Shown here one piece after another: positions 1-8,221 of a DNA stretch of 64,000 nucleotides. Position 1 is the stretch's first letter. Each line of letters begins with the position of its first letter. Where the stretch lies: assembly GCA_029099685.1 (NCBI GenBank), contig JAQXOO010000027.1:61597-125596 (forward strand), given 5' to 3'. Position numbers and translations under genes: made by a program. Source of the stretch: Clostridia bacterium. GTDB lineage: Bacteria; Bacillota; Clostridia; Oscillospirales; Butyricicoccaceae. The notes beneath the pieces were generated by a model that worked only from the letters and a program-made list of their open reading frames with translations, was not told the origin of the DNA and made no database searches.

Positions 1-2307
1 AAGGGCTATATTTATAAGGGCAAGAAGCCCGTCTACTGGTGCTACACCGACGAGACCGCCCTGGCTGAGGCCGAGATCGAGTACCAGGACGATCCCTGCA
101 CCACTATTTTTGTCAAATTCCCGGTGAAGGACGACCAGGGCAAGCTGGCGCAGTACTGCGACCTGTCCAAGCTGTTCTTCGTCATCTGGACCACCACCCC
201 CTGGACCCTGCCCGGCAACCGCGCCATCTGCCTGAACGCCAATCTGGAGTACAGCCTGGTAAAGGTGCCCTGCGGCGAGGTCTATATCATGGCCAGCGAA
301 CTGACTGAGTCTGTCTGCAAAGCCGCCGGCATCGAAGAATACACCGTGATCGCCCGGCTGATGGGCTCTGCGTTTGAATTGATGACCGCCCGGCACCCCT
401 TGCTGCCGGATGTGGAGTCCGTTATCCTCAACGGCGACCATGTCACGCTGGACGCCGGTTCCGGCTGTGTCCATACCGCTCCCGGCTTCGGTGCCGACGA
501 CTATTTCATCTGCCAGGCCTATGACCGCACCGGCCGCACCAACATCGGCGTGCCTGTGCCTGTGGACGAGCACGGCGTCATGACCGACGAGGTGTTCCAG
601 GGCGTGCATATCTCCAAGGCAAATGAGTTCGTCCTGCCCAAGCTGGAGGAGACCGGTGCCCTGCTGGCCAGCGAGGACATCGTTCACTCCTATCCCCACT
701 GCTGGCGCTGCAAAAAGCCCATCATCTTCCGGGCCACGCCCCAGTGGTTCTGCTCCGTGGACGCCTTCAAGGACCAGGCTGTCAAAGCCTGCGATGAAGT
801 GCGCTGGGTCCCCGAATGGGGCAAGGACCGCATCATCTCCATGGTCCGTGAGCGCGCCGACTGGTGCATTTCCCGCCAGCGCAAATGGGGCCTGCCTATC
901 CCCGTGGTGTATTGCCGGGAGTGCGGCAAGCCCGTCTGCAACGACGAGACCATCGAAAAGATCTCCCGCCTGTTTGAAGCCGAAGGCTCCAACGCTTGGT
1001 TCCTGAAGGACGCCGCCGAGATCCTGGGCGCGGACTTCGCCTGCCCCCACTGCGGCAGCAAGGCCGGCTTCACCAAGGAAGAGGACACGCTGGACGGCTG
1101 GTTCGATTCCGGCTCCTCCCACTATGCCTCCATGCAGCGGGACCAGGGCTTCTGGCCCGCGGATGTTTACATCGAGGGTCTGGACCAGTACCGCGGATGG
1201 TTCCAGTCCTCGCTGCTCACCGCCACCGGCGCGCTGGGCAAGGGCGCTCCCTTCAAGCAGTGTCTGACCCACGGCTGGACGGTGGACGGCCAGGGCCGCG
1301 CCATGCACAAGTCCCTGGGCAACGGCATGGACCCCAACGAGATCATCAACAAGTACGGCGCGGACCTGCTGCGCCTCTGGGCCGGCTCCGCCGACTACCA
1401 TGTGGACGTGCGCTGCTCTGACAACATCTTCGCCCAGCTGAGCCAGAATTATCTGAAGTTCCGCAACACCTGCAAATATATGCTGGACAACCTGATGGAG
1501 TTCGACCCCAATGACCTGGTCCGGCCCGAGGATATGCAGGCGCTGGACCGCTGGGTCATCACCCGGCTGAACCAGCTCACCGACAAGGTGCTGGCTGCCT
1601 ATGACGCCTATGAATTCCACGTGGTGTCCCACGCCATCAACGATTTCTGCGTGGTGGACCTGTCCAGCTTCTATCTGGATATCATCAAGGACCGCCTGTA
1701 CTGCGATGGCCGCGACAGCCTGTCCCGCCGCAGCGCCCAGACCGCTCTGTATCTGGTGCTGGATACCATCACCCGGCTGTTTGCACCCATCCTGGCCTTT
1801 ACCTGCGACGAGATTTGGCTGGCCATGCCCCATAAGGAGGGCGACGACGGCCGCAACATCATCCTGAACACCTTCAACGGCAAGTATGAGGAATATGCCC
1901 TGTCCGATGGCGAGATGGCCCAGTGGGCCGCCCTGCAGCAGCTGCGTGACGGCGTGAACGCCGCCCTGGAGCTGGCCCGCGCCGAAAAGAAGATCGGCAA
2001 GGCGCTGGAGGCCCATGTGGTGCTGGCGGTGAACGAGGCCGGAAAGGCCAATCTGCAGCCCATCCGGGATAAGTTCGGCAGCACCTGGGCCGATCTGTTC
2101 ATCGTGTCCGATGTGGAGGTCACCGAGGATGCCGCCCTGTATGACCAGGCTGCGGAGACGCCCATCGCCGGCGTCCGGGTGCAGGTCAGCGAGGCCGGCG
2201 GCGTCAAGTGTCCCCGCTGCTGGAAGCACACAGCCTCGGACCATGCCGACGGCCTGTGCGCCCGCTGCGCCGCCGTGGTGGCCGACCTGGGCGATCTGGC
2301 GGACTGA
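1..2307 (+). CDS. ileS: Isoleucyl-tRNA synthetase, 3' part (5' end outside window)
   Basis: Class I aminoacyl-tRNA synthetase charging tRNA-Ile in the cytosol. The frame is open from base 1, so the first codons, including the HIGH signature, lie upstream of the window. Visible are the CP1 editing region, the KMSKS-type loop as MHKSLGN (about 1303-1323), the anticodon-binding region, and a C-terminal zinc finger of four cysteines (CPRCW then CARC, about 2209-2268). The 768 residues seen suggest that roughly 150-200 N-terminal residues are missing. The stop is followed after about 25 bases by a strong hairpin terminator. The identification is firm because motif order and length match bacterial IleS. 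Confidence 0.97.
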   Translation, partial: KGYIYKGKKPVYWCYTDETALAEAEIEYQDDPCTTIFVKFPVKDDQGKLAQYCDLSKLFFVIWTTTPWTLPGNRAICLNANLEYSLVKVPCGEVYIMASELTESVCKAAGIEEYTVIARLMGSAFELMTARHPLLPDVESVILNGDHVTLDAGSGCVHTAPGFGADDYFICQAYDRTGRTNIGVPVPVDEHGVMTDEVFQGVHISKANEFVLPKLEETGALLASEDIVHSYPHCWRCKKPIIFRATPQWFCSVDAFKDQAVKACDEVRWVPEWGKDRIISMVRERADWCISRQRKWGLPIPVVYCRECGKPVCNDETIEKISRLFEAEGSNAWFLKDAAEILGADFACPHCGSKAGFTKEEDTLDGWFDSGSSHYASMQRDQGFWPADVYIEGLDQYRGWFQSSLLTATGALGKGAPFKQCLTHGWTVDGQGRAMHKSLGNGMDPNEIINKYGADLLRLWAGSADYHVDVRCSDNIFAQLSQNYLKFRNTCKYMLDNLMEFDPNDLVRPEDMQALDRWVITRLNQLTDKVLAAYDAYEFHVVSHAINDFCVVDLSSFYLDIIKDRLYCDGRDSLSRRSAQTALYLVLDTITRLFAPILAFTCDEIWLAMPHKEGDDGRNIILNTFNGKYEEYALSDGEMAQWAALQQLRDGVNAALELARAEKKIGKALEAHVVLAVNEAGKANLQPIRDKFGSTWADLFIVSDVEVTEDAALYDQAAETPIAGVRVQVSEAGGVKCPRCWKHTASDHADGLCARCAAVVADLGDLAD

Positions 2308-2331
2308 CCCTGTAAAGCCGCAAAAACAATC

Positions 2332-2360
2332 AAACGCACCCCGAAAGGGGTGCGTTTTTC
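2332..2360 (+). terminator. Intrinsic terminator of ileS
   Basis: An 11-base arm AAACGCACCCC, a GAAA loop region and the complementary GGGGTGCGTTT, followed by a T-run. It sits 25 bases after the ileS stop and also separates ileS from the convergent metallopeptidase gene. Confidence 0.9.
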
Positions 2361-2371
2361 TGATCATTTGT

Positions 2372-3199
2372 TTAATCGCCGAGAAATCGAAACAGCTCCC
2401 GTTCCAGAGTATCATAGGGCAGGGCGGCGATCTCCTGCAGATCATAGGTCAGGCGCAGGTGCTTGATAAACATGCAGCCCAGAAAGTATCCCACATCAGA
2501 ATGACCCCGGAAGCTGCACCAGTCGCCGAAATAATCCTGCACCCGCTCACCGTTGACCAACCGCCGCAGGAAGTCGGCCCGGATCGCCGGGAAATTTTCC
2601 GTACACCAGTCCAGCCAGCCGTCTTTGTTCTGATGGAAAAAGGTTTCATCGCCGCACAGTATCTGCTCGCACACCATTGCCACGCCTTCCCGGTAAAGCT
2701 GCAGCACAGCCCGCTGGCGGACATCCTCGGTGTTCCGGGACAGGTCATGCCGCTGCTGATGCCAAAGATGACCCAATTCATGAAACAGCAGCCCTTTTAT
2801 GTCCTGCTCAGACTGCCAGTTGAGTTCAAGGATCTTTTCCACACCCAACAGAACCGCAGGCCGGCCGTCCAGCTCTGTGGCCCAGCCCGCGCCGCTGCAC
2901 AGGCCCAGATACAGCACAACGGTGATCTCCGGCTCCGCGCTGAACAGGGAAGAAGCGTTAGCCTCCCAGGCAGAAACAGCGGCGGCAAAGGACCGTGCAA
3001 GCGGAGACAGATCCTGCGCCAGGGCCCACTGGACCACAGGGACGATCTCTTTTTGAAAATCATAACCGGCAATGTCATCCAGGCACTTCTGGGCGAGCGT
3101 GGGGGAGATGCCGTTGGCATATTGCCGCCAGCGCGCCAGGTCAAAGGCGCCATCCGAAAAGGCGGCTTTGATTTGCGGGAGGGTGTTTTTAATAATCAT
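2372..3199 (-). CDS. Putative zinc metallopeptidase (HExxH protein), unnamed family
   Basis: A 275-residue soluble protein with no signal peptide. The clearest feature is HELGHLWH near residue 143, an HExxH zinc-binding motif in a predicted helix, and a glutamate-rich segment about 30 residues later (YREGVAMVCEQ) could supply the third ligand. This resembles predicted zincin-type proteases such as the DUF2268 group, but I cannot assign a family or substrate. The ATG at 3199 has GGAGAG 5-6 bases upstream. It lies downstream of glyS on the same strand and is separated from it by a strong hairpin, so it is probably transcribed by read-through or from its own weak promoter. Confidence 0.75.
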   Translation of the reverse strand: MIIKNTLPQIKAAFSDGAFDLARWRQYANGISPTLAQKCLDDIAGYDFQKEIVPVVQWALAQDLSPLARSFAAAVSAWEANASSLFSAEPEITVVLYLGLCSGAGWATELDGRPAVLLGVEKILELNWQSEQDIKGLLFHELGHLWHQQRHDLSRNTEDVRQRAVLQLYREGVAMVCEQILCGDETFFHQNKDGWLDWCTENFPAIRADFLRRLVNGERVQDYFGDWCSFRGHSDVGYFLGCMFIKHLRLTYDLQEIAALPYDTLERELFRFLGD

Positions 3200-3211
3200 G
3201 GATCTCTCCTA

Positions 3212-3247
3212 AAAAAATAAGCCTGTTTCAAAACAGGCTTATTTTTA
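3212..3247 (-). terminator. Intrinsic terminator after glyS
   Basis: Near-perfect inverted repeat of about 15 bases (AATAAGCCTGTTT and its complement) with a CAA loop and A/T runs on both sides. It could work on either strand, but it lies directly after the glyS stop. Confidence 0.85.
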
Positions 3248-3253
3248 AATATC

Positions 3254-4678
3254 TCAGAATGCGATCTTGTTCTGAATATAGCTTTCCAGCTCCGCGATGG
3301 GCAGGCGGACCTGCTCCATGGTGTCGCGGTCACGGACGGTGACGCAGTTGTCGGCGGGGGTGTTCTCGTCGCCCACCGTCTCAAAGTCCACGGTGATGCA
3401 CAGGGGCGTGCCCACCTCGTCCTGGCGGCGGTAGCGCTTGCCGATGGAACCGGCGTCGTCATAGTCCACCATGAAGTGCTTGCTCAGCTGGGCATAGATC
3501 TCCTGAGCCTTGCCGCTGAGCTTTTTGGACAGGGGCAGCACGGCGGCCTTGTAGGGCGCCAGAGCGGGATGCAGCCGCAGCACGGTGCGGACGTCGTTCT
3601 TGGCCGGGTCCACCACTTCCTCGTCATAAGCGTTGCACAGGAAGGCCAGAACCATGCGGTCCGCGCCCAGAGAGGGCTCGATGACATAGGGAATATAGCG
3701 GGTGTTGTCCTCCTGGTCAAAGTAGGTCATATCCTTGCCGGAGGTGGTCTGGTGGGCGGTCAGGTCAAAGTTGGTGCGGGAGGCCACGCCCCACAGCTCG
3801 CCCCAGTCGGTGAAGGGGAAGGCGAACTCGAAGTCGGTAGTGGCGTTGGAGTAGTGGCTCAGTTCGGCGGGATCGTGGTCCCGGAGCCGCAGGCTTTCCT
3901 CCTTGATGCCCAGATCCAGCAGCCATTTGTGGCAGAAGTCTTTCCAATAGGCGAACCACTCCAGTTCGGTGCCGGGCTTGCAGAAGAACTCCAGCTCCAT
4001 CTGCTCAAACTCCCGGGTGCGGAAGGTGAAGTTGCCGGGGGTGATCTCATTGCGGAAGGATTTGCCGATCTGGCAGATGCCGAAGGGCAGCTTCCGCCGG
4101 GTGGTGCGCTGGACGTTCTGGAAGTTGACGAAAATGCCCTGGGCAGTCTCGGGCCGCAGATAGACGGTGTTCTTCGCATCCTCGGTGACGCCCTGGAAGG
4201 TCTTGAACATCAGGTTGAACTTGCGGATGTCCGTGAAATTGTGCTTGCCGCAGCTGGGGCAGGGGATGCGGTTGTCATCGATGAAGGCTTTCATCTCATC
4301 CTGGCTCATGGCGTCCACGGGCTTGGGCAGGGAGACGCCGTTTTGCAGCGCCCATTCCTCAATGATCTTGTCCGCGCGGAAGCGCTCCTTGCACTCCTTG
4401 CAGTCCATCAGGGGATCGGAGAAGCCGCCCACATGGCCGGAGGCCACCCAAACCTGGGGGTTCATCAGAATGGCCGCGTCCAGGCCCACGTTGTAGGGAT
4501 TCTCCTGGACGAATTTTTTCCACCAGGCCTTTTTGACGTTGTTTTTCAGCTCCACGCCCAGCGGACCGTAGTCCCAGGTGTTGGCCAGGCCGCCGTAGAT
4601 CTCGCTGCCGGCAAAGACAAAGCCCCGGCCCTTGCACAGGGAAACGATCTTATCCATCGTTTTATCTGCAGGATTCAT
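3254..4678 (-). CDS. glyS: Glycyl-tRNA synthetase, single-chain (alpha2) type
   Basis: Class II synthetase that charges tRNA-Gly. At 474 residues it matches the dimeric single-polypeptide form rather than the separate alpha and beta chains. Class II motif 2 and 3 regions are recognisable: the segment around FRNEITPG and [12 protein letters not shown], and [10 protein letters not shown] near residue 335. The anticodon-binding domain fills the last 100 residues ([10 protein letters not shown] onward). Cysteine pairs near residues 92-95 and 142-145 fit the family. The ATG has GGAGG nine bases upstream. No T-box leader fits in the short 60-base 5' region, which is taken up by the promoter and ribosome-binding site. 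Confidence 0.97.
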   Translation of the reverse strand: MNPADKTMDKIVSLCKGRGFVFAGSEIYGGLANTWDYGPLGVELKNNVKKAWWKKFVQENPYNVGLDAAILMNPQVWVASGHVGGFSDPLMDCKECKERFRADKIIEEWALQNGVSLPKPVDAMSQDEMKAFIDDNRIPCPSCGKHNFTDIRKFNLMFKTFQGVTEDAKNTVYLRPETAQGIFVNFQNVQRTTRRKLPFGICQIGKSFRNEITPGNFTFRTREFEQMELEFFCKPGTELEWFAYWKDFCHKWLLDLGIKEESLRLRDHDPAELSHYSNATTDFEFAFPFTDWGELWGVASRTNFDLTAHQTTSGKDMTYFDQEDNTRYIPYVIEPSLGADRMVLAFLCNAYDEEVVDPAKNDVRTVLRLHPALAPYKAAVLPLSKKLSGKAQEIYAQLSKHFMVDYDDAGSIGKRYRRQDEVGTPLCITVDFETVGDENTPADNCVTVRDRDTMEQVRLPIAELESYIQNKIAF

Positions 4679-4719
4679 AGAAAAACCTCCTGATTATCAA
4701 TCATATAAAGTTATATTTA

Positions 4720-4748
4720 ATAATATTCAAAAAAACGCCTATTGTCAA
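4720..4748 (-). promoter_or_regulatory. Promoter of glyS
   Basis: On the minus strand TTGACA (4748-4743), a 17-base spacer and TATTAT (4725-4720), about 45 bases before the glyS start. Its -35 box overlaps that of a divergent promoter. Confidence 0.75.
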
Positions 4749-4770
4749 GGGCTAAAGAATCGTGTATAAT
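4742..4770 (+). promoter_or_regulatory. Divergent sigma-A promoter facing the tRNA-Pro site
   Basis: TTGTCA (4742-4747), a 17-base spacer and TATAAT (4765-4770). It fires away from glyS into a GC-rich non-coding stretch that ends at the first tRNA-Pro fragment. It may have been the original tRNA-Pro promoter, or it may drive a small RNA. Confidence 0.75.
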
Positions 4771-4776
4771 GTTTTC

Positions 4777-5066
4777 GCTGCAAAGCTGTAAAAGGATTGT
4801 TTGCAGCTTGTCCCGGCCCTATTCGGGCACAAACTGCGCAGGGATGCTTTTGCACGGCACAGGCCTGTGGGCATGGCGAAAAACGCAGGCGGCCCCGGCG
4901 GCGGGGAGCGCAGAGGCACTTGAGCGCCCGGCATAACGGAGCATCCGGGCACGACGGCGGCCGTATGCGCGGCGTTGAAAGAGCGTATTCCGCGCCGGAT
5001 CGGGAAACGGCATCCATCTTGCACCGCGGTTGGGAGAATACGCCCAGTCGGATAAAAACTGAATAA
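4777..5066 (+). ncRNA. Possible non-coding transcript or tRNA leader, unidentified
   Basis: About 290 GC-rich bases follow a near-consensus promoter and hold no convincing gene. Several hairpins can be drawn, for example TTGTCCCG with CGGGCACAA around 4808-4834. I do not recognise 6S, SRP, tmRNA or RNase P signatures. It could simply be the leader of the tRNA-Pro gene whose 5' half begins at 5067. Confidence 0.25.
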
Positions 5067-5104
5067 CCGGGTGTAGCGCAGTTGGTAGCGCGCCTGCTTT
5101 GGGA
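5067..5104 (+). pseudogene. tRNA-Pro 5' half, fragment 1
   Basis: Acceptor strand CCGGGTG, a D-arm with GCGC stems, anticodon-stem strand CCTGC and the loop TTTGGGA with anticodon TGG. Similarity to tRNA stops just after the anticodon loop. The missing partner strand GCAGG is found in the orphan 3' half at 10741, so these two are probably the halves of one original gene. Confidence 0.8.
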
Positions 5105-5253
5105 GTGCGTATGCACTCATCCATGATACTTTTGCCAATCCCGCAACCCCTTGAAACACTAGGAGAACACGGTTTTCTGAAACCTTCGTAATCCCCGTTT
5201 TTTCCGTTAATACCACAGACTTACTACTTCAATTTTCAATTTCATATTCATCT

Positions 5254-5291
5254 CCGGGTGTGGCGCAGTTGGTAGCGCGGGTGGTTTGGGA
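5254..5291 (+). pseudogene. tRNA-Pro 5' half, fragment 2
   Basis: Same structure as fragment 1 with anticodon-stem strand GGTGG and loop TTTGGGA. It breaks off at the loop and is followed by unrelated sequence. It is identical over its 38 bases to fragment 3. Confidence 0.8.
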
Positions 5292-5443
5292 CTTCGTAAG
5301 CCCTAATCCAGTGGGTTTTTCCCGAAACGCTGAAACCCTTGATACACTAAGGAAAATTCCATTTTCCTATTCTCGAAAAATCCTTTCAAAAGTGGTTCAT
5401 ACCACAGGTTTGCTACTTCAAGACAAAATTTCATATTCCACTT

Positions 5444-5481
5444 CCGGGTGTGGCGCAGTTGGTAGCGCGGGTGGTTTGGGA
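5444..5481 (+). pseudogene. tRNA-Pro 5' half, fragment 3
   Basis: Identical to fragment 2 over 38 bases and again ends at the anticodon loop TTTGGGA. It lies 212 bases before the intact tRNA-Pro. Confidence 0.8.
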
Positions 5482-5655
5482 GAGGGAAGCAGAAAGTTTG
5501 CATTGAGGTTTTTCAATTGCCGAACCCCTTGATATTACTGGGTTTTTGATTTATGATAATTACAAAAGTGCGGAAAAATTATTTTTTGACCACTTATTTT
5601 ACCACAACTGGAAAAATCCCTAACGTTTAAATTGATACTGATAAAAATTTGATAT

Positions 5656-5731
5656 CCGGGTGTAGTTCAGCTGATAGAACGGGCGCTTTGGGAGCGTCAG
5701 GCCGCGAGTTTGAGTCTCGCCACTCGGACCA
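5656..5731 (+). tRNA. tRNA-Pro(TGG), intact
   Basis: A complete 76-base cloverleaf. The acceptor arms are CCGGGTG (5656-5662) and CACTCGG (5721-5727). The D-stem is GTTC/GAAC. The anticodon stem is GGCGC/GCGTC with loop TTTGGGA, giving anticodon TGG at 5689-5691. The T-stem is GCGAG/CTCGC, the discriminator is A, and CCA is encoded at 5729-5731. Both D- and anticodon-stem sequences differ from the three orphan 5' halves upstream. Confidence 0.95.
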
Positions 5732-5766
5732 AAGCAGCCATTTTCTCTCGAAAATGGCTGCTTTTA
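5731..5766 (+). terminator. Terminator of tRNA-Pro
   Basis: Inverted repeat AAAGCAGCCATTTT and its complement with a 6-base loop, then TTTTAT, directly after the tRNA CCA end. Confidence 0.85.
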
Positions 5767-5986
5767 TAACTTTTTCGGCATTTTCGATCATTTGCGTGTT
5801 TGGTCTCATTTCTCTTTTACAAGCGTTTAGTTTAATACTGATTTTAGTATCAAAAAATCCGTTAATTCCATCTTCTTTTTGAATACTCCTCAATATTTAC
5901 TTATGTCGTAAACCAGTTATCGCACAAAAGATGAGAGAGTTTTTCCTTTGTTTGCACATTTTCCGAGCGACTTCATACACAAGCTT

Positions 5987-6034
5987 AAAGGCACAAGTGT
6001 GTTCTCCATGAAAGAACCGCTTGTGCCTTTTTGT
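5987..6034. terminator. Hairpin downstream of the SirTM gene
   Basis: Arms AAAGGCACAAG and CTTGTGCCTTT separated by about 22 bases. It lies just after the SirTM stop on the minus strand. T-runs exist on both sides, so the direction is uncertain. The 160 bases before it hold nothing else recognisable. Confidence 0.6.
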
Positions 6035-6038
6035 TTCT

Positions 6039-6908
6039 CTATCTCAACTCACTCAACACCTTACCAATATCGGCATCAAGCAGGATGGACTGCTTCTCAA
6101 GGCCGTGCATAGTGATGGCCTCACCCAGGTTGATGCAGGCGTAGGTGGCCTTGGGATTCTGAGCCGTCATGCGCAGAAACGGCACTTTGATGATGCCGGG
6201 GGTATTGCCGCCGACACCGAGTTCCAGGAACAAGATGTGACCGTTCCTATACCGATGCAGGAAATCCTCATACCGACGAGCTGCGGCATACCAGCCCTCA
6301 TCCTGCACAAAGGTTTCGTCACAGCGCAGGTTCATGGTCATGGGTTTGCCACACTTGGGGCAGTGGGGTATCAGCTCGGAAGGGACTCGCATGTCTGCTT
6401 GCTCTGCAATCATGCGGCGGACGGTATCTTCGTTCTCATAAGTGGCCTGATGGCACGGCTCGCTGCACTGCCAGAGGCCGTAATCGCCTTGGGTGTAGAA
6501 CAGCCGCGCCTTATCAAACCCGGCCAGCTGAAATTGATGGTCCACATTGGTGGTCAGGACAAAGTAATTCCTGCCCCTGACCAGTTCCAGCAAGTCAGCA
6601 TAAGGCTTGCCGGGCGTCACATCGTAACGGTTGTAGTAGATGTGGCGGCTCCACCAGGCCCAGTATTCCTCCGAAGAGGGAAACGGATAGAACCCGCCGG
6701 AATACATATCGGTGATGCCGTACTTCTCATGGAAGTCGGAAAAGTATTTCAGAAAGCGCTCGCCGCCATAGGTCAGACCGGCAGATGTCGAAAGGCCGGA
6801 ACCCGCACCGATGAGGATGGCATCCGCACTTTGAATCTCAGCTTTCAGCCGCTCAATTTTCTGTGAGTAGCCTTCTGTAGATTTCGAGGTCCAGGTCTTT
6901 GAAAACAT
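6039..6908 (-). CDS. SirTM-type sirtuin (class M, probable protein ADP-ribosyltransferase)
   Basis: An NAD-binding sirtuin fold: GAGSGLSTSAG near residue 37, TTNVDHQF near residue 138, and a four-cysteine zinc site built from two WQC/PHCPKCG pairs. The usual catalytic histidine of the ELHG motif is replaced by glutamine (FYTQGDYG). That is the hallmark of SirTM enzymes, which ADP-ribosylate proteins instead of deacylating them. SirTM genes are known to be linked to zinc macrodomains that remove ADP-ribose, and here the macrodomain gene overlaps the SirTM start by 56 bases. The usual GcvH-like lipoyl carrier and LplA2 partners are absent nearby, so the target is unknown. Confidence 0.82.
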   Translation of the reverse strand: MFSKTWTSKSTEGYSQKIERLKAEIQSADAILIGAGSGLSTSAGLTYGGERFLKYFSDFHEKYGITDMYSGGFYPFPSSEEYWAWWSRHIYYNRYDVTPGKPYADLLELVRGRNYFVLTTNVDHQFQLAGFDKARLFYTQGDYGLWQCSEPCHQATYENEDTVRRMIAEQADMRVPSELIPHCPKCGKPMTMNLRCDETFVQDEGWYAAARRYEDFLHRYRNGHILFLELGVGGNTPGIIKVPFLRMTAQNPKATYACINLGEAITMHGLEKQSILLDADIGKVLSELR

Positions 6909-7632
6909 TGAAAATCACCTTCATTTCGCTTCCGGTTTCCGCCTTATACCGACCCACAGTCTCCACGGCAATCTCCGCGGCCCGCTGGTTGGGGAAATGA
7001 AACACGCCGGTGGAGATACAGCAGAACGCAATGCTCTCCACGCCGTTTTGCTGGGCCAGCTCCAGACAGGAACGATAACAGGAGGCCAGCAGGCGCTCAT
7101 CTTCCGGGGTCACACAGCCTTCAATGATTGGGCCGACGGTGTGCAGGACATAGTCGCAGGGCAGATTGTAGGCCTTGGTGATTTTGGCCTGCCCGGTGGG
7201 CTCCTCATGGCCCTGGCGCTCCATGAGCTGGGCACAATCCAAGCGAAGCTGGATGCCTGCAAAGGTATGGATACAGTTGTCGATACAGGCATGGCACGGC
7301 ACATAGCAGCCCGTCATGCCGCTGTTTGCGGCGTTAACAATGGCGCCGCACTCCAGCCGGGTGATGTCGCCCTGCCAGAGGTAGAAATCGCCGCAAACAG
7401 GCTCCAAATCGGCCAGACGGGTGATGCCTGCATCTTCGATTTCCTGACGCAGGTATTCGTCCTGCACGGTCAGGAACTCGGCGTCGATGGCTTGGGGGCG
7501 GCGAATGTTCATCAGAGAACGCAGCATCCGCTTCTGCTCATAGTCGTCCGCCGGGACTTCCATGCCGCGATAGCGCCTGTCCTCGTCCAGCAGCCGCTTG
7601 ATGAGAAATACTCTTTTTTCAGCCTGGTTCAT
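6853..7632 (-). CDS. Zinc-containing macrodomain, protein-ADP-ribose hydrolase
   Basis: A 259-residue protein with an N-terminal helical part of about 85 residues followed by a macrodomain. Visible motifs are GDITRLECGAIVNAANSG for adenosine/ribose binding and the Cys/His cluster GCYVPCHACIDNCIH, which fits the Zn-macro subgroup. The phosphate loop appears as ISTGVFHFP. Family members reverse mono-ADP-ribosylation made by SirTM. It precedes and overlaps the sirtuin gene, suggesting coupled translation of writer and eraser. The ATG at 7632 lies close to the upstream gene's end, with only about 60 bases between. Confidence 0.85.
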   Translation of the reverse strand: MNQAEKRVFLIKRLLDEDRRYRGMEVPADDYEQKRMLRSLMNIRRPQAIDAEFLTVQDEYLRQEIEDAGITRLADLEPVCGDFYLWQGDITRLECGAIVNAANSGMTGCYVPCHACIDNCIHTFAGIQLRLDCAQLMERQGHEEPTGQAKITKAYNLPCDYVLHTVGPIIEGCVTPEDERLLASCYRSCLELAQQNGVESIAFCCISTGVFHFPNQRAAEIAVETVGRYKAETGSEMKVIFNVFKDLDLEIYRRLLTEN

Positions 7633-7691
7633 ATCATCACCCCAGGTAATCGTACCATTTTTCCTCCGAAAAATGAAGTGGGTATCAGTGA

Positions 7692-8087
7692 TCAGAACTC
7701 GTAAGGAGGATTGCCGGCGAAGTCGGCAATCACGCCGTGGGGTTCCTCCAGATAAAAGACCTCAAAGATGGGGTTGTCGGCGGTCTGGTACTGGCCCTTG
7801 ACGATGGGATTGTTCATGCAGCCCTCCTTGACGGCCATGTTGTTCTCAAACACAGCCTTGCCGCGCAGACGAATCCAGGCATAGCTGGGGCTGGAAACCG
7901 TGACCTCCACATAGGGGTTGGCCTGCATATCCTTGTAGACATCCTTTTGATTGTTGGTGCAGAACCACAGCTTGCCGTCCTGCTCAAAGCAGAACATAAA
8001 GGGACGGCACTTGGCCTTTCCGTCACGGCCCACAGTGGCCAGATACTGAACGGGGTTGGCAGTCAGAAATTCAACGACTTTTTTCAT
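7692..8087 (-). CDS. Pyridoxamine 5'-phosphate oxidase-like FMN-binding protein
   Basis: A 131-residue split-barrel flavoprotein. The pattern VEFLTANPVQYLATVGRDGK, then PFMFCFEQDGKLWFCTNNQKDVYKD, is typical of small PNPOx-related proteins of anaerobes, whose reaction is usually unknown. It probably binds FMN or F420-like cofactors, but I cannot name the substrate. The ATG at 8087 has GGAGG upstream. It is divergent from an HxlR regulator whose putative operator lies between them, a layout usual for HxlR-controlled redox genes. It may also lead a minus-strand operon with the macrodomain and sirtuin genes. Confidence 0.85.
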   Translation of the reverse strand: MKKVVEFLTANPVQYLATVGRDGKAKCRPFMFCFEQDGKLWFCTNNQKDVYKDMQANPYVEVTVSSPSYAWIRLRGKAVFENNMAVKEGCMNNPIVKGQYQTADNPIFEVFYLEEPHGVIADFAGNPPYEF

Positions 8088-8170
8088 GAGAATACCTCCA
8101 ATGTTTTTTACAGCTTGACTTGTGCCTTGCTTGCTTTTAGAATAAGGGTAAAAGTATCAACTGTAAAGTA

Positions 8171-8186
8171 AGCACAATATTGTGCT
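8171..8186. promoter_or_regulatory. Perfect palindrome, likely HxlR operator
   Basis: AGCACAATATTGTGCT is a perfect 16-base palindrome, flanked by imperfectly symmetric GTAAAGTA and GTAGTTAC. It lies in the 134-base divergent region between the PNPOx-like gene and the HxlR gene. Confidence 0.6.
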
Positions 8187-8221
8187 GTAGTTACCGAAAA
8201 GATACTATTGGAGGTTTTGTG

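Larger units (their letters stand above)
5105..5655. repeat. Tandem degenerate ~190-210-base units between tRNA-Pro halves
   Basis: The stretches after fragments 1 and 2 share two blocks in the same order: one like ACCCCTTGAAACACTAGG and one like ATACCACAGACTTACTACTT followed by TTTCATATTC. The unit after fragment 3 keeps a weaker ACCCCTTGATAT and a TTTTACCACAA block. Unit starts are 187, 190 and 212 bases apart. They look like ends of related integrated elements. No protein-coding gene is evident here. Confidence 0.6.

Noticed and set aside
4745..5216. Several minus-strand frames of 100-150 codons crossing the tRNA-Pro fragment
   Set aside because: Their C-terminal parts are translations of tRNA sequence (QARYQLRYTR) and GC-rich leader. 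No start signal or family resemblance.
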